DNA from: Acanthococcus lagerstroemiae
Lineage: Eukaryota > Arthropoda > Insecta > Hemiptera > Eriococcidae
NCBI GenBank assembly: GCA_031841125.1
Contig: CM063109.1
Location: 24,399,321 to 24,463,320, forward strand
Length of the DNA stretch: 64,000 nucleotides
Direction of reading: 5' to 3'
Shown: positions 34,895 to 46,279 of the stretch, piece after piece
Position numbering within the stretch: position 1 is the first letter of the stretch
Layout of the letters: each line of letters begins with the position of its first letter
Position numbers and translations under genes: made by a program
The notes under the pieces: generated by a model
Database searches by the model: none
The model's input: only the letters and a program-made list of their open reading frames with translations
What the model was told of the DNA's origin: nothing

Positions 34895-35650
34895 CATTTG
34901 TGAGGCTCTCTGTGAAAAGGTACCATATGTCAGAAAAGTGAATGTTAGTCTACAACACAAAATGTGTTTTCAAGTTTGAAATTCTGTTTTCCGGATTTCA
35001 ACGGAAACTACTTCTAGATACACATGGCCATAGTGTACAGCAGAAAGTAATCGTCTAGGACATAATATTTTTCAAGTTTACAAACGAATTACGATCTACA
35101 GGTTGGTGTTAGGAAAAGGTACCATAAGTCGCATCGATCTTGTTTACGATTGTGTGCATGTTATCACCACAGCTGCACTTAGTAATTATTATCACGTTAT
35201 ACTGATGAGTATTTAAATGTATAATGACTTTGCAGAACTTCATTTAAGAACCTTCCAATTTTTAAAATCAACCCCTCACTTGGTCTTCATGACTGTCATC
35301 TTCAAAGTTCTATTCCTCTATGTACATGCATCGACTGCCTGTGAACATCGCAGGGTGTTTTGGTACGTATGCTCGCAATTATAGCAAAATTTCAGACAGA
35401 TTGGCGCAGTAAACGCTGATACATCGTTTTTTTCATGTAATTTTCTGTTTCACAACTCTAAACGCATTTTTCTCAAAATTAAAATTTTACATCCTCAAAC
35501 TTCAGCAGCTTTTATTTCAGTCTGTATTGAAGCTAGAGACTTGAATTGTATTGAAATGCGGGTACATTCGTACTCCATCAGATTCTACCAAAAGCTCAAA
35601 AACGAGTTCTCCAACATATAGTACCTTTTCACAGACTGCCTCACATTTAC
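34895..35650. mobile_element. TIR element, ~755 bp
   Basis: Left TTTGTGAGGCTCTCTGTGAA, then AAGGTACCATATGT (34897-34930). Right ACATATAGTACCTTTTCACA, then GACTGCCTCACATT (35614-35647). These ~34-bp ends are inverted partners with five mismatches. An internal copy of the terminal word (GGAAAAGGTACCATAAGTCG) occurs at about 35112. No coding capacity. The target duplication could not be fixed. Confidence 0.78.
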
Positions 35651-35659
35651 AGAACACAA

Positions 35660-38550
35660 GTAAATAAGAAACCGATTTCGGCTCGGTGTGCTTCTGTGGC
35701 AGTTGACACCTGGGGAAAACAACTAGGCTATTCAGTTCGCCTTTGATTTCTGACCTAAACTATTGTACGATAAAAAAGTCTACTTCCTGCCCCATAATAA
35801 TTACAAATGAATTCTTGAAGGTAAAAATGAAAAACAAAACATCGTCCACCTCCAGTTTTGGAATTCATTGCTGTCGTATAATTGTTTCATAAAGTATAAA
35901 AATTCGCCTAAAATATTTCTGAATTTGAAACTCGTTCAATTCAATAAAAAAATTAACACGAAAAAAGGTTTCTTTTTCTTGAAATAGCTTTTTCTACCTG
36001 TTGGAAATAATGTGACCCATTCCTATTTCTAATCACTCGCCCTCATCATCCACCTCTTGCAACCCTCCATGGGTTTTTAAAATTCTTTTTCTCGAAATTT
36101 TCTCGTCCTCTCTTGTAAGTATCTTTCCCCTCCCCTCCTCTGTGTCCTCTCTCACCAAGGATAAGTCAAATATCTTTTCATGTATGTATATTTATTTACA
36201 AAAAGAAATGAAAATATGATTTCCTTTTTTTTCTTAAAAATAAGAAGATCTTACTACTTCGTGGTAGTACCTTACCCTTTTCCCTTTTCCATCTACCTTT
36301 CTCACTTACCTCTATCCTTTATCAACCCTCTCTGAATCAAAAATATCAAAATTGTACACTGAAGGTGTTATTTTTACTTACACAATAATTATATTGCTAG
36401 TCCAATTTAGAAAAAAATCGTGTTTTCCTACGGTTGTTTTTATTAAATATGTGCGTATGTTTTAAGATTTTTCTCTGATGGGGGCAAAGAGGAGACACTT
36501 GAGAAGGAAGGGGAAAGATACATGGACGGGGAACACCAATTTCGAGAAGAAGATGTTTGTTTATCTTCTAAACATCTTCTAAATATGCGTTCTTTTAAAG
36601 TACATGCGAGGTTGAAAGAGGGGAGGGGGTAGACCTATTTCGAGATGTTATTCATGTGTTTTTATAAATATGTATATGCTTTTTTTGGAGAATTCGCGCA
36701 GCTAGTGGAGGAGAAAAAAGGTTCACTCGCCCCACTGCCGGTTGTTATTCATGTGACACTTGAATTGAACTAGTTTCAAATTTCAAAATATTCTAGATGG
36801 CTGTCTACAAGTATGATTATGTTTTTGAATTTCACAAAACATTAGGTATATGGCATAGAATCATGCATTTTCTTGTAGAAACTTGGGGCCCCTGGATCAC
36901 CTGTCAATTTTATTTTCACGATTCGTAAAGACATATAGTTTTTATTCTATAGAGAACTAATGGAGGAGGGGGGAGGGGGTCCGAACTTGAAAGTAGAAAT
37001 TTTTTCGAAACCTACCCATGTGTGCAACTCCTGGTTATAGTACTGGAGAAGGTTCTAAAGATTTTACCAGGAATTAAAGCTGTATTCAAAAACTTCGGAA
37101 CTCTATATAAAGAAATGTAGACGAGTGAAGGAGAGATGATAGAACATAATAATGACGTATGTCTTGATTTCTTTCTGGGTTTCAGAATTAAGTCCGGAAT
37201 CATCCTAAGACAGAAAGAAATTATTTATTGTCAAGTATAATGTCGTATTCCTCGAATTTGGCTGGAGGTCAATATTTTGCTGTAGCCCAAAAAATTAGTT
37301 TTGAGTGCGAGTATCTATGTGCTAAGCTTACGTGTTATAATAAGTGTGGGAAATATTCTTTATTTGAAGGTGAGTAATACTGTTACATCGTACCATAAAT
37401 TCCATAAATTTTTCCAGATCAGTATGCTTACAGTTGAGAATAATGAAATTTTAACTATGCAAAACAGAAAATCGCTCTTTCAGCTTTTAAAAAGTATATT
37501 TCTCTCTTTGAGCTTGGAAATTTTTTCATCCACGTCACTTCCTGCGTCTACATCGGACACAATTTACGCACTTTCGAAATGTAGTATTAATGGTACTCAT
37601 AGAAGTACATCTTTTGTGTCTGGAGGTGAAGAAAAAATTGTGGATATGAAGGCTACAAATGGAGTTTCCTTCATGGTCGATGATTTAAATGAATATTATG
37701 CTATTAATTTATACACACAAACCTGGACATTTTTTCAATTCCAGCTCCTTTGACTGTTTGTCTGATTTACAAAAGATGTCCCAGGGTCTGCCTTCTCTTC
37801 AGGATTTTGTTGTTAATTTGAATTAAGGGAAACTGGCCAAATTTAAATCAGACATTGAAATATGAAATGAACTAAACATTTCGATTTCCCAGGAGAAGAA
37901 AAAATAAATCTTCGTCAACTCTCATGCGCATGAAGCCCATTTTGGGAGTGAATATGGCAATATTTCCCCCGCACCTTCCAATCCCTCATGAATGACATTT
38001 GGAATCACAAAAATTCATCAAAAGCTATTTTGCGAAGAGGAGAAAGCTTATCTAAATTTCAAATCGAAATTCAGGATCAATGTTGGTCATGAAAAATGGC
38101 GTTGTCGGCATTTAAAAAAATTGAAATTGTGGCAGTTTTCTGGTTGTAAAAAATAGTATTTTCAGTGCAAAATAATTTAATTTATTTTTCTTCAAAATTA
38201 AGGGGTGGTGGAATTTTGTGTGTCCCTCCTCTTTGTCGTGTTTGTTCAATTATATTTTTTGTTTTTTAGTTGATATGAAATCTTTGCCAATTTTATTCAT
38301 GAAAGATTTATAATCATATTATTTTTTATGGATTCACCTTTCCCTTGTTCGAAAATATATTGACACCTTAATTGCGCTGATCTGATCCTGGCTAAAATTG
38401 ATCCTTTTACAAAAAACTTGTAAATTCCAAATCAACAGTTGTCAGTGATGCATTCTCACTCTTTTCGCTTTTCTTTGCCCTCCACCGAATGAGAAGCAGA
38501 ACTCAAAAATAAAAATGAATATCACAGCCATGTCAAGTGATGAATTTTAA
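35660..38550. other. Unassigned; polypyrimidine tracts and a 150-codon frame
   Basis: C/T-rich stretches occur at 36040-36165 and 36275-36330. The plus frame 37301-37753 starts MSASIYVLSLRVIISVGNIL and has a hydrophobic N-terminus. It has no domain I recognise and no flanking exon-like sequence that I can support. I leave it as an open question rather than call a gene. Confidence 0.3.
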
Positions 38551-38559
38551 ATTCTTAAT

Positions 38560-39074
38560 CAGGTTGTCTACCGGTCAAGGAAGTCAAGGAAAAGTCAAAT
38601 ATTTTGAAGAGTGGTTAAAGAAAGTAAAGAAAGTAAAGGAAAAGTCAAGTATTTTGGATAGTGGTTGTGAAAAGTCATAAATTTTTCATTTAAATTTTCT
38701 CAAAATTAGTATCACGAATTTTTTTTTAAATTACAAGTAAATTTAAAGTAATTTCGATAGGAATAGGAGAATTGTATCTGAGTGGAATCCGAACATTAGT
38801 GTTAAATATTTCCTGTGTTCAGTGAACCGAACCCTATTTTTAATTGTTAAAAAAAGATTGTTATTGTCATACCTACATATTATTTGACTTAAATATTTTC
38901 AGATAATTACATAGTATCCTTTTTCATAGTATTTTTTAATGTTTCCATTTATTGTGAGCCCCCCTCCACCTTGGTAAGGTTCTACAAATAAGATTATGGT
39001 ATGTGTGTAAAACGGTTATGAAAAAAGTGAGAAAAGGTCAAGGAATTTGAAAATTTGACCCGGTAGACACCCTG
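38560..39074. mobile_element. MITE, 5-bp-TSD hAT-like family, TSD TTAAT
   Basis: Left CAGGTTGTCTACCGGTCAAG and right TTTGACCCGGTAGACACCCT, then G, are inverted partners. The perfect duplication TTAAT lies at 38555-38559 and 39075-39079. The left subterminal block GGAAAAGTCAA.TATTTTG is duplicated (38588 and 38639), which explains part of the length (515 bp). Confidence 0.93.
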
Positions 39075-39079
39075 TTAAT

Positions 39080-41840
39080 ATTTGGACGGGAAAAGAATGT
39101 CGAAAATTTTTAAGGCAAAAACTAACGTGTTTTTGTTTTGCTAAAAAAAAAACCTGATTGAGAGTAAGTGGACTTGAAAAGGGTTTTGGACAATCTTTGG
39201 CAAAATGAAACTTAGACACCACAGAATGCGCTCATCGGAAATGTTTCAATCAGCACACATTTATCTGATGACCAAAAATAAATAACAAATAAAAAAAATA
39301 GTAACCAGAACTTCCAATTTTTTGATCATCTAGATAAAATGAATTTGTATCAAGACCTCACGATGAAATTCGAAAATTTAGAGTACAGATTCGGAATCAA
39401 CAAGAAACATTTACGTGTCGAAGGTAGTTTGCTTGTAAAATTAGGTTTTGGTTTCGCAGAAAGTGGAATTTTTTTACATAAAATGGATTTAATTTTTTGT
39501 GTAAAATAGATTTTTCAATCAACTTTTCTGCTACCTCAATTTCAAACATACTTCAGAAATTCAAGTTCATACTTGGAAACCATTTTTTCTTGAAGGAAAT
39601 CATATTTAAAAAAATATTTTAGGTGATCATTCCATCATATTATTGTTGGGCTCAACTGTGATATCGAACGAGCCAGGTCAGTATTATCCAAAAATCTGAA
39701 AACATTATTTTACTTCTGGCAGTTATAAGAAGAAACTTCAGGAAATAAGCTGGTCGAACTTCTAAGATTTTTATAAGGAGCGATATTGTAACCCTGATTT
39801 AATATAATTCTTTCGAGTCTATACTTGTGTTTCCCTGAAATACTTTGAAGACAGTCCGCAATAAAATCTAGCGTGCATGCCCTTTAAACCCTTATCGATA
39901 TTACTCGTGAAATATTGGAATCAAATAGTCTACGGATCGTTTCTGATATTGGAAAAATATGATTTTCCATGTCTACAGAACAGGACATCTACTTTGTGGC
40001 ATTAATCTACGTTGAAATACAATGAAGGAAATGGGAAAACTTTTTGAAATCTGTACATTATTTTTATTTAATTATGACGGATTTTCTAATGCAATTTCTA
40101 GGACTTCAAACTAAACCGGCAAAAATAATTTAATTTTTTTCGTGTAGTCTTTCAGTTCATGACACTGAAAAACCTGAATTCTGTGTACCGGTATATTACT
40201 TCTAAAAATCCCCTACTTTACAACGATTAAAAACTTGAAAATTTGTAGTGTGTGTTGCGCAACAGTTTAGTGGTTATGATCTCCTTTTCCGCGATAAAAA
40301 ATGTAGTGAAAATGTTGTAATAAGCCTAAGGAAGCATGAAACATCTGAACAACTGAATATACTTCAACTTACAAAAATTACATCTGTCGAGTACTTGAAA
40401 AACTCAAGTACAAGATGAAAGCGATAACACAAAAATAAAGCGTGCTTTTTGAAGCAGCGTGATTGAAATTCCGATATATTCTATTTGAAAACTAGTATAC
40501 GTAAGACTTGAGTGTAATTGATTACCTCGTGAGAACCAACACGATCTTTGTTCTGTTTATGGAGAAGTATGCTGGTGATGGCCGAATCAACAATCTCGAA
40601 AATTTGCGTATGCTTTTACAAATCTAACTATAATTACTCTTGTACGTAAACCGTGTGTATGTTACCTGATGGACGAAATTTGTGCCGGAGGTGCGAAAAT
40701 GTTAACTCGGGATACCCGCCGCCGACTCACCACTATATGAATGCGAAAGAGCTCGGCATCCCGGCACTCATTTATATAGAAGGTTTAGCGCCCTATTGGT
40801 TGATGTTCATCAACCCCCCCAGTGCAGACTGAGAATAACGACGCATTCACACCTCCTCGTTTTGAGTGTTTTAAATATTTCAATTCTCGTTTGTCTCTTC
40901 GGTTATCCATGATTTTCGTAACATTTTTAATTGAATTGCTGGAGCTACAGATATGTACAGCGGCTAACATATATCAAAAATTTCAGTGTTATAACTCCGA
41001 AGAAAGAAACAAAACCTGATCATTCGTGCTTCGAAACGTGTTGCAAAAATCAGTTACTCTAAGTTCCGGTCTCTACGTTCATACGATCTGGTAATTTGTG
41101 TTAACGATCACGTTTAATAATTATTCGACGTACACGTCGTAAATTAAATAAAATAATTAACTGTCAGATGCACACGAATTAAGAGGCGGTTTTATTCTAT
41201 TAATGTTCTCGAAAATTATCGGGAATTGTAAGCGTGAAAGCTTTTTCAGAGAATGGTATTAGGTTCGTGAAACTGGAATTGCATATTGACTGCGGCAATC
41301 CCAAAGCAAAAGTTATAATGTTTATTCCCTCCCGTCTGTTACCATTTCCCATATTTACGGCGAATCGAGTATGCAAAATGTTGTACATGCATGTACACTC
41401 GTGATACCTCATAGGCGTGACATATAGAGACGAGCGGACGCTTGTCTCTTAGAAATTAGTTATTTAATGTAATGTTTAGTGAAATTATACTTGGTGTTCT
41501 TCAGATAAGTATCTCGGTGTCCTTTGGTGCTCCTCAGTACCCTAAGATTTCTGTAACTTCTGAACATTTGACTTTAAATTAATACTGGTCGGATTAGTTT
41601 ATCGTTTTGTGAAAAGGTGAGCCCCTGAAAATTTTAACTTGATCGGATAACATTAACAGATGGCGTTTCGACAATGAATATAACGTGCGTTGTTGGCCCG
41701 TTTCGATTTTTAGAAGTGTGCTGTTTCAAACTCGCGAACTGTTACTTTTTTCCTTTTTTGTCTTCTGGTGGCTAAAAGTGGCGTTGTTATGGAATTAATT
41801 GTGTTCCCCTTGTGTGGTCGTTGAAGAGAATTTCTGCTTT
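39080..41840. other. No gene recognised; small CpG patch near 40680-40790
   Basis: Mostly AT-rich non-coding DNA. The stretch at 40685-40790 is GC-richer (ATACCCGCCGCCGACTCACC) and includes TATATAGAAGG, but nothing shows it to be a promoter. Short open frames on both strands at 40785-41412 lack motifs. Confidence 0.35.
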
Positions 41841-42239
41841 TTCAGTGTGGCTTTTTTCCTGGAAAAACTGGAAACCAGGGAAAAGTCATGGGAAAGTCGG
41901 GAAATTTCCAAGAAATAAATTCTTAATAAAATTTCGTGGTTTAGAAGTATCATGGCTGTGTTTTCTTTATAACTTGAATCACGTACAAACAGTTATCTAT
42001 GAAAAATTAAATAAAAAGAATTTTTTTTCCTGATGGTTGGTACCTATGTTTAGTTCTATATGAGATTTTTCTCAACTGCCTGTTGGTTAAAAATTACGGT
42101 ACATACTAGAAATTGAAAAAAAAAAAAATTGAGTAACAACACTAGTCATTTTTGGCCTTTTTTTTTTCTATGTTTGTTTGTTTGTTAAAAATATGGTCAT
42201 TAATTCATATTTTTCATTTTCCTCCTTCAAAACATCAAA

Positions 42240-43890
42240 CTTATGGCTAAACTTTCAAACTCAACTGGAAATTCAGCTATATCAGTTCCTCTAAGTGTAT
42301 CGGCGTCAATTGTATCAGATGCTTTGTTTCCTTCAAGAAGTGTTGCAGTTACTCCTGATATCCAGCTCTTTTGTCCCCATGATGCAACAACCAGAGTTAA
42401 AATCCTGTGGATGCTGAAAGTAGTTGCAAGTAATTTTAGTTTGTGATCCTGTGACGATATAACTCCGAAACTCAAGAAATAAAATCCGTGACTTTTAATG
42501 AAACAAAAGCTGGATACCTAATAACAGAAGCTTGTGGTCCATATTTTTTCAGGTGTTTAATTGAGGATCTCATTAAAAGTAATGCCGATTATTCTCTCTG
42601 CATGATGAAACATCTAATGTCGCCAATAAGAAAGAGTCACAAATTTTTATTAGGTTTTGGTCTGAAAGTAAGAACAAGATAACAAGATGGTAGTTGCTCA
42701 TTTAAAAACAATTTTCCCAGGCTCTGCTGAAACGAAATTCATTTTTGAATCTATTTGGTCGGCTATGAATAAAGCTCACTTGCCGCTGAAAAAATTATTA
42801 ATGTTGGGCTCAGATGATCTCAATGTTAACAAATCAGTGTTCGGCTTATTCAATAAGAAAGCAAAAGTTCTAAGTTCTGAAAGTTTATAGGACTTGCAAC
42901 GTACACGAAGTACACAATGCCTCTTCAATAGGTCGTGTAATGAAATTGACCATGAAACTGCAGAATTTGTTGTAGCTTTGCGTTGTTTTATTCGTAAATA
43001 CCCTAACTGAAAAGCAGATTTCCGCATCATTTAAGAAAAATTGAAATTGCCACGTGTAAAAATACCAAAACACATTTAAGCTCCTTGGTTGATTTTGAGA
43101 AACTCAGTAAAAATAATAACGTAGCAGAGTCCTACAATTAGAGAGTATTTTTGGTTTTCTTACCAAAAGAAAAGCCGAAACTGTTTACATAGCAGATCAC
43201 ATAAACTCATTCATTCTTCTTTATTGTAGAAAACTCACAAAGCTGAATTGGAATTCCTATTTGCAGTTTCCCAATTATTCACTAATATGACTGAAAGGTG
43301 GTTTCAATCTTCCAATGAAATATTAATCTATATTTTGCATTCAGAAATGCGTTCACTATATGTAACCAGGCCTGATGAGGGGGGGGGGGAGGTTTCTCCC
43401 GGGCCCCGGTCTTGGAAGGAGGCTCACCAAAAATACTAAAAAGACAAAAAAATATATGAAAATAATCGAAAACAATTTTTATGAAGCAATGCAAAATAAA
43501 ACTGAGCAAAAACATTGAGCCCCATAAAAAATTTTCCCCGGGCCCCATTTTCTCTCTACGGCCCTTTATATAACATTTCTTAATCGTGTAATGAAACCGT
43601 CTAACATTTCTTTTCTGAAGATTTGACAAATGCAAACTGGAACTCTTACCTGTCAAAGAAGTACATATAATTGTACCTAAAAAGTTGAAAATTAACTTGT
43701 TAGATTTTTGTTGTGTTGTCAAAAGAGCTGTTCAGCTATGGCATAATATTTATACTTAAACTGTTTAGGTCAATCAGAAATTTCAGCTTCGAGATTTATG
43801 AAGTTAAACGTTGAAAGTGACCTAATTTTTCTCAAGTTGTTGAAAAGATTTCAAATTTACTAATTATTAGGGACCTAGATAGTACAGTAT
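42240..43890 (+). pseudogene. hAT-like transposase, broken in all three frames
   Basis: Pieces read in order along the plus strand. From about 42405: VKILWMLKVVASNFSL, then SCDDIT. Then KAGYLITEACGPYFFRCLIE (42505-42564), DETSNVANKKESQIFIRFWS (from 42604, another frame), LMLGSDDLNVNKSVFGLFNK (third frame, about 42800-42860) and ETAEFVVALRCFI. Then AELEFLFAVSQLF (about 43239) and LHSEMRSLYVT at 43338, continuing as FLNRVMKPS after the 43367 insertion. This order resembles a group of insect hAT-like transposases that I recall, with 'LMLGSDGPNVNKSV' as a signature. At least four frameshifts and several stops show it is dead. I see no zinc finger or dimerisation tail; the 3' end is lost near the SINE. 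Confidence 0.75.
43367..43566. mobile_element. Small hAT MITE, 8-bp TSD, inside the transposase
   Basis: A 200-bp GC-rich insert beginning CAGGCCTGATGAGG with a G11 tract and ending CTCTCTACGGCCCTT. It is flanked by TATGTAAC (43359-43366) and TATATAAC (43567-43574), a 7/8 duplication typical of ordinary hAT elements. The transposase reading frame continues on both sides. Internal CCGGGCCCC blocks occur near each end. Confidence 0.75.
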
Positions 43891-43895
43891 TATAT

Positions 43896-44092
43896 CGAGG
43901 TCTGGTTGGCCGAGTGGATAGCGCGCTGGACTCGGAATCCGGAGGTGTCGGGTTCGAGCCCACGTAGCAACTCGCTACATTTCGACCTGAGAAGAGGGCT
44001 AAGCCAGCCCTGACAGCCTCCCCGACGTCTCTGAAATAATGCTCGAAAGGGCGGATTCCAGGGCTCGGGTTGAGAGTAAATTAGAAAAAGAC
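43896..44092 (+). mobile_element. tRNA-derived SINE, full-length, 13-bp TSD
   Basis: Perfect 13-bp direct repeats TACAGTATTATAT flank it (43883-43895 and 44093-44105). The head is tRNA-like. The A box TTGGCCGAGTGG is at 43906, the anticodon arm CTGGACTCGGAATCCGG folds with a CTCGGAA loop, and the B box is GGGTTCGAGCCC. The tail carries TAATGCTCGAAAGGGCGGAT and TTCCAGGGCTCGGG, then an A-rich end (TAGAAAAAGAC). It lacks a tRNA acceptor pairing, so it is a SINE and not a tRNA gene. It is nested in the hAT-like element. Confidence 0.93.
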
Positions 44093-44356
44093 TACAGTAT
44101 TATATTATGATGAGTGCTATTAAAAAGTGAAAACTTTTTTAAAGAAGAAATATCTATCAGTAATTTTTGCACCAGAGTTTTTCTTCTGAAATATGAATCG
44201 GGGATTGATAAGTATCCTAACGTATGCATTATTTTTCAAAAATGTACATAATATTTTTTTTTTTCAACTCCGAATATTTGAATTTTGAATTGAATGTGCT
44301 TCTTAGAAAAGAATAACAACTAGTATTTTATTTCGACAGTGTACGCAACCCCACAA

Positions 44357-44469
44357 CAGTTGGTACACAAGAGCCTAAAACTCGGAATTTTGGTCATTTT
44401 TAGGTCACTTTTTTGTAAATTTTGGCCACTTTCTCAATTTCTTGAGGAAAAGTTTGAGTGGCCACCCTG
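44357..44469. repeat. Short relic with GGTCAC...GTGGCCACCCTG end
   Basis: The right end GAGTGGCCACCCTG and repeated GGTCACTTTTT/GGCCACTTTCT words match the right end of the element at 13215-14282. The left boundary is uncertain, and the candidate duplications CACAA and CAACA agree poorly. Confidence 0.4.
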
Positions 44470-44599
44470 CAACACTCATTCATGAACTTCCAACCTGTAG
44501 GCTTACTCGTTAAAAAAAATTGTGAAGTGTATATAGAAAAATTAGGGAAAAGTCAGGGAAATTCATAATTGAAGAAAAGCGGCCACCCTGTTTTTGTTC

Positions 44600-45510
44600 T
44601 TTTACCATCCCAAATTTGATTTTTTGTACTCTTTTTATTCCCCCTTTTTCCTCGCGGGCTAAACCCTTCCGTGGGGTGGACTTTTTCTTCGTTTGTCTTC
44701 CTTTTGGTGCTTTGAGTTATTTGTCTTCATTTCTATTCTGTAGGCTGTCCCCTTTTCTATTTCCATTTTCTCATTGCTTCTCCCAGCTGGGGGAGGGAAG
44801 AGCTAATTTTAGGTTTTAGTTGTTTCTAACCATTCCTTGTCTGACCCAGTGTTTTTATTTCTTTCTACTAAGGTGTTTTATAATTGGATCTTCCGTATGA
44901 GCTGTCAGAAAATCTAGGTACCCTAGTCTTTCAAAAAAAGGGAGGATCGAAAAATTTCGACCTGTCCAACATTGTGTTTTCGTCTGTGTTCATAGGCGGA
45001 CCTGTAGCCCTAGTTTGCTTGTTCACCTTTTTTCGACAAGGCGGAACTTGCGAGGATTAAAATACATCCCATGTCTATCGCTGTCCCCCTCTGTGACGGA
45101 ACAGACTATCCCTGTATTGAGACGGGGAATGGCTTGGTGGTTTTCAATGGGAAAAGACATTGGGTTTCCATATTTCTTAAGAAATTTGTTTCTCAAATCT
45201 TAAGTCTGTTAGAAACGTATAAACTTCGATTTTGGTAAGCTATATATTCCGTTTAAATGTACTACAAATAGATTATTCCGCGATATAATCCAAGAACCTC
45301 GAGGAAGGAAGGGGGGGGGAGCTTCAAAAAGTGAGTAGTGGAATTTGACATGGTAGTTCATGTATAAGTTTTCAGTAAGGCAGTCCGAAAAATATGAAGT
45401 CTGAATTCTAAAACGCAGTAGACTGTAAAATACTAGTAAATTTTCAAGTAAAAACCCCCGTATTTTGTGATATTTTTCATATTACGTTTTAAGCTGTCTG
45501 CCAGATACTA
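44600..45510. other. No gene recognised
   Basis: Pyrimidine-rich stretch (44630-44790) with a 67-codon frame, then non-coding sequence with a G9 tract near 45311. No domain, terminus or RNA gene identified. Confidence 0.4.
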
Positions 45511-45562
45511 ACTGTTCAAAAATACCACATTTCTCTATAATTTAAAGTTCCGATTTTAAAAT

Positions 45563-45778
45563 GTAGTAAGGAAGAAAATACAGGTATTGTATCGAGTAAT
45601 AACAACCATATTTCATTTCTTTTCATCAACGCTTGAATTCTCAATCTTCTTTTAAAAATGCCACCATTTTGGAACCCCTGCGTGTCCGGTAAAGGGATCA
45701 AGATTTGGTATCAAAAATATAATAAGATAATATGGTTGTTATTACTTGATATAACGCCCGATTTTCCTCCTTATTGCA
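45563..45778. repeat. Inverted repeat with ~50-bp arms
   Basis: The arm at 45563-45612 (includes GAGTAATAACAACCATATTT) is the imperfect reverse complement of 45728-45778 (ATAATATGGTTGTTATTACT). Weaker inverted similarity extends outward for about 40 bp. Both strands therefore encode a similar short peptide: WLLLLDTIPVFSSL on minus and WLLLLDITPDFPPY on plus. Probably a foldback repeat and not a gene. Confidence 0.7.
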
Positions 45779-45869
45779 TTGTCAGATTCAAAATTTTCGA
45801 ATTCGGCACGTATAAGAACGGTCCACTCTGGTTTTCAAGATTGCTGATTTCGATTCCTTTATGAACATA

Positions 45870-46270
45870 ATTTTTACAATGTCCTATTCTGTAAGAATAT
45901 TTCATCATAGTTTTAGTGTGTTACATGTGAATGAAGCTGATAGTGATTGTTCCTCTCGAGTTTAATGTTTAGTATATCTTACCTATATATGGAAACAATT
46001 GATACTCGTTAGAGTGTTCGTTTTTTCCTTAATGGTTGTTCTTATATGTACCTACACGGTTGTAGTGGAACTAGTTCGAAAGGTTTGGTTCTTCGGAACC
46101 GCCTTTTGAGATTCACGTTGTCTATCAGTTGGAGGACTTCCTCGTTTGGGTGATGGTGGAGGCGTTCAGTATCACAGTAACCCTGTGTAGGTTTTCCAAT
46201 ACGTGAAAAAAAATCATCTGATGAATGAGTGACATCCTAAGCTGAACTGGTTTCTGACTTTCACCACTCA
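45870..46270. other. No gene recognised
   Basis: Unique-looking non-coding DNA with no motifs or long frames. Confidence 0.4.
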
Positions 46271-46279
46271 ATACAATGT

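Larger units (their letters stand above)
41843..44590 (+). mobile_element. Decayed hAT-like transposon, ~2.75 kb, likely autonomous ancestor type
   Basis: Left end CAGTGTGGCTTTTTTCCTGG and right end GAAGAAAAGCGGCCACCCTG (reverse: CAGGGTGGCCGCTTTTCTTC) are inverted partners. Both sides carry TTTTT as a 5-bp duplication (41838-41842 and 44591-44595; weak alone because it is a homopolymer). Subterminal GGGAAAAGTCATGGGAAAG (left) and GGGAAAAGTCAGGGAAATTC (right) match the MITEs at 15714 and 38560. The interior holds transposase-like coding relics. Two later insertions break it (43367-43566 and 43896-44092). Confidence 0.8.

Noticed and set aside
35345..35375. CAGGGTGTTTTGGTACG as the start of a TA-type MITE
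   Set aside because: No matching inverted end downstream; it lies inside the TIR element at 34895-35650.
40690..40810. Host gene promoter (GC patch with TATATAG)
   Set aside because: No downstream coding sequence or recognisable core promoter arrangement supports it.
42240..43060. Functional host gene derived from a transposase
   Set aside because: Frame changes and stops between every motif block, plus flanking TIRs, indicate a dead transposon.
43905..43977. tRNA gene (A and B boxes, foldable anticodon arm)
   Set aside because: No acceptor stem pairing, a long non-tRNA tail, a 13-bp target duplication and a second collinear copy at 55202 show that it is a SINE head.
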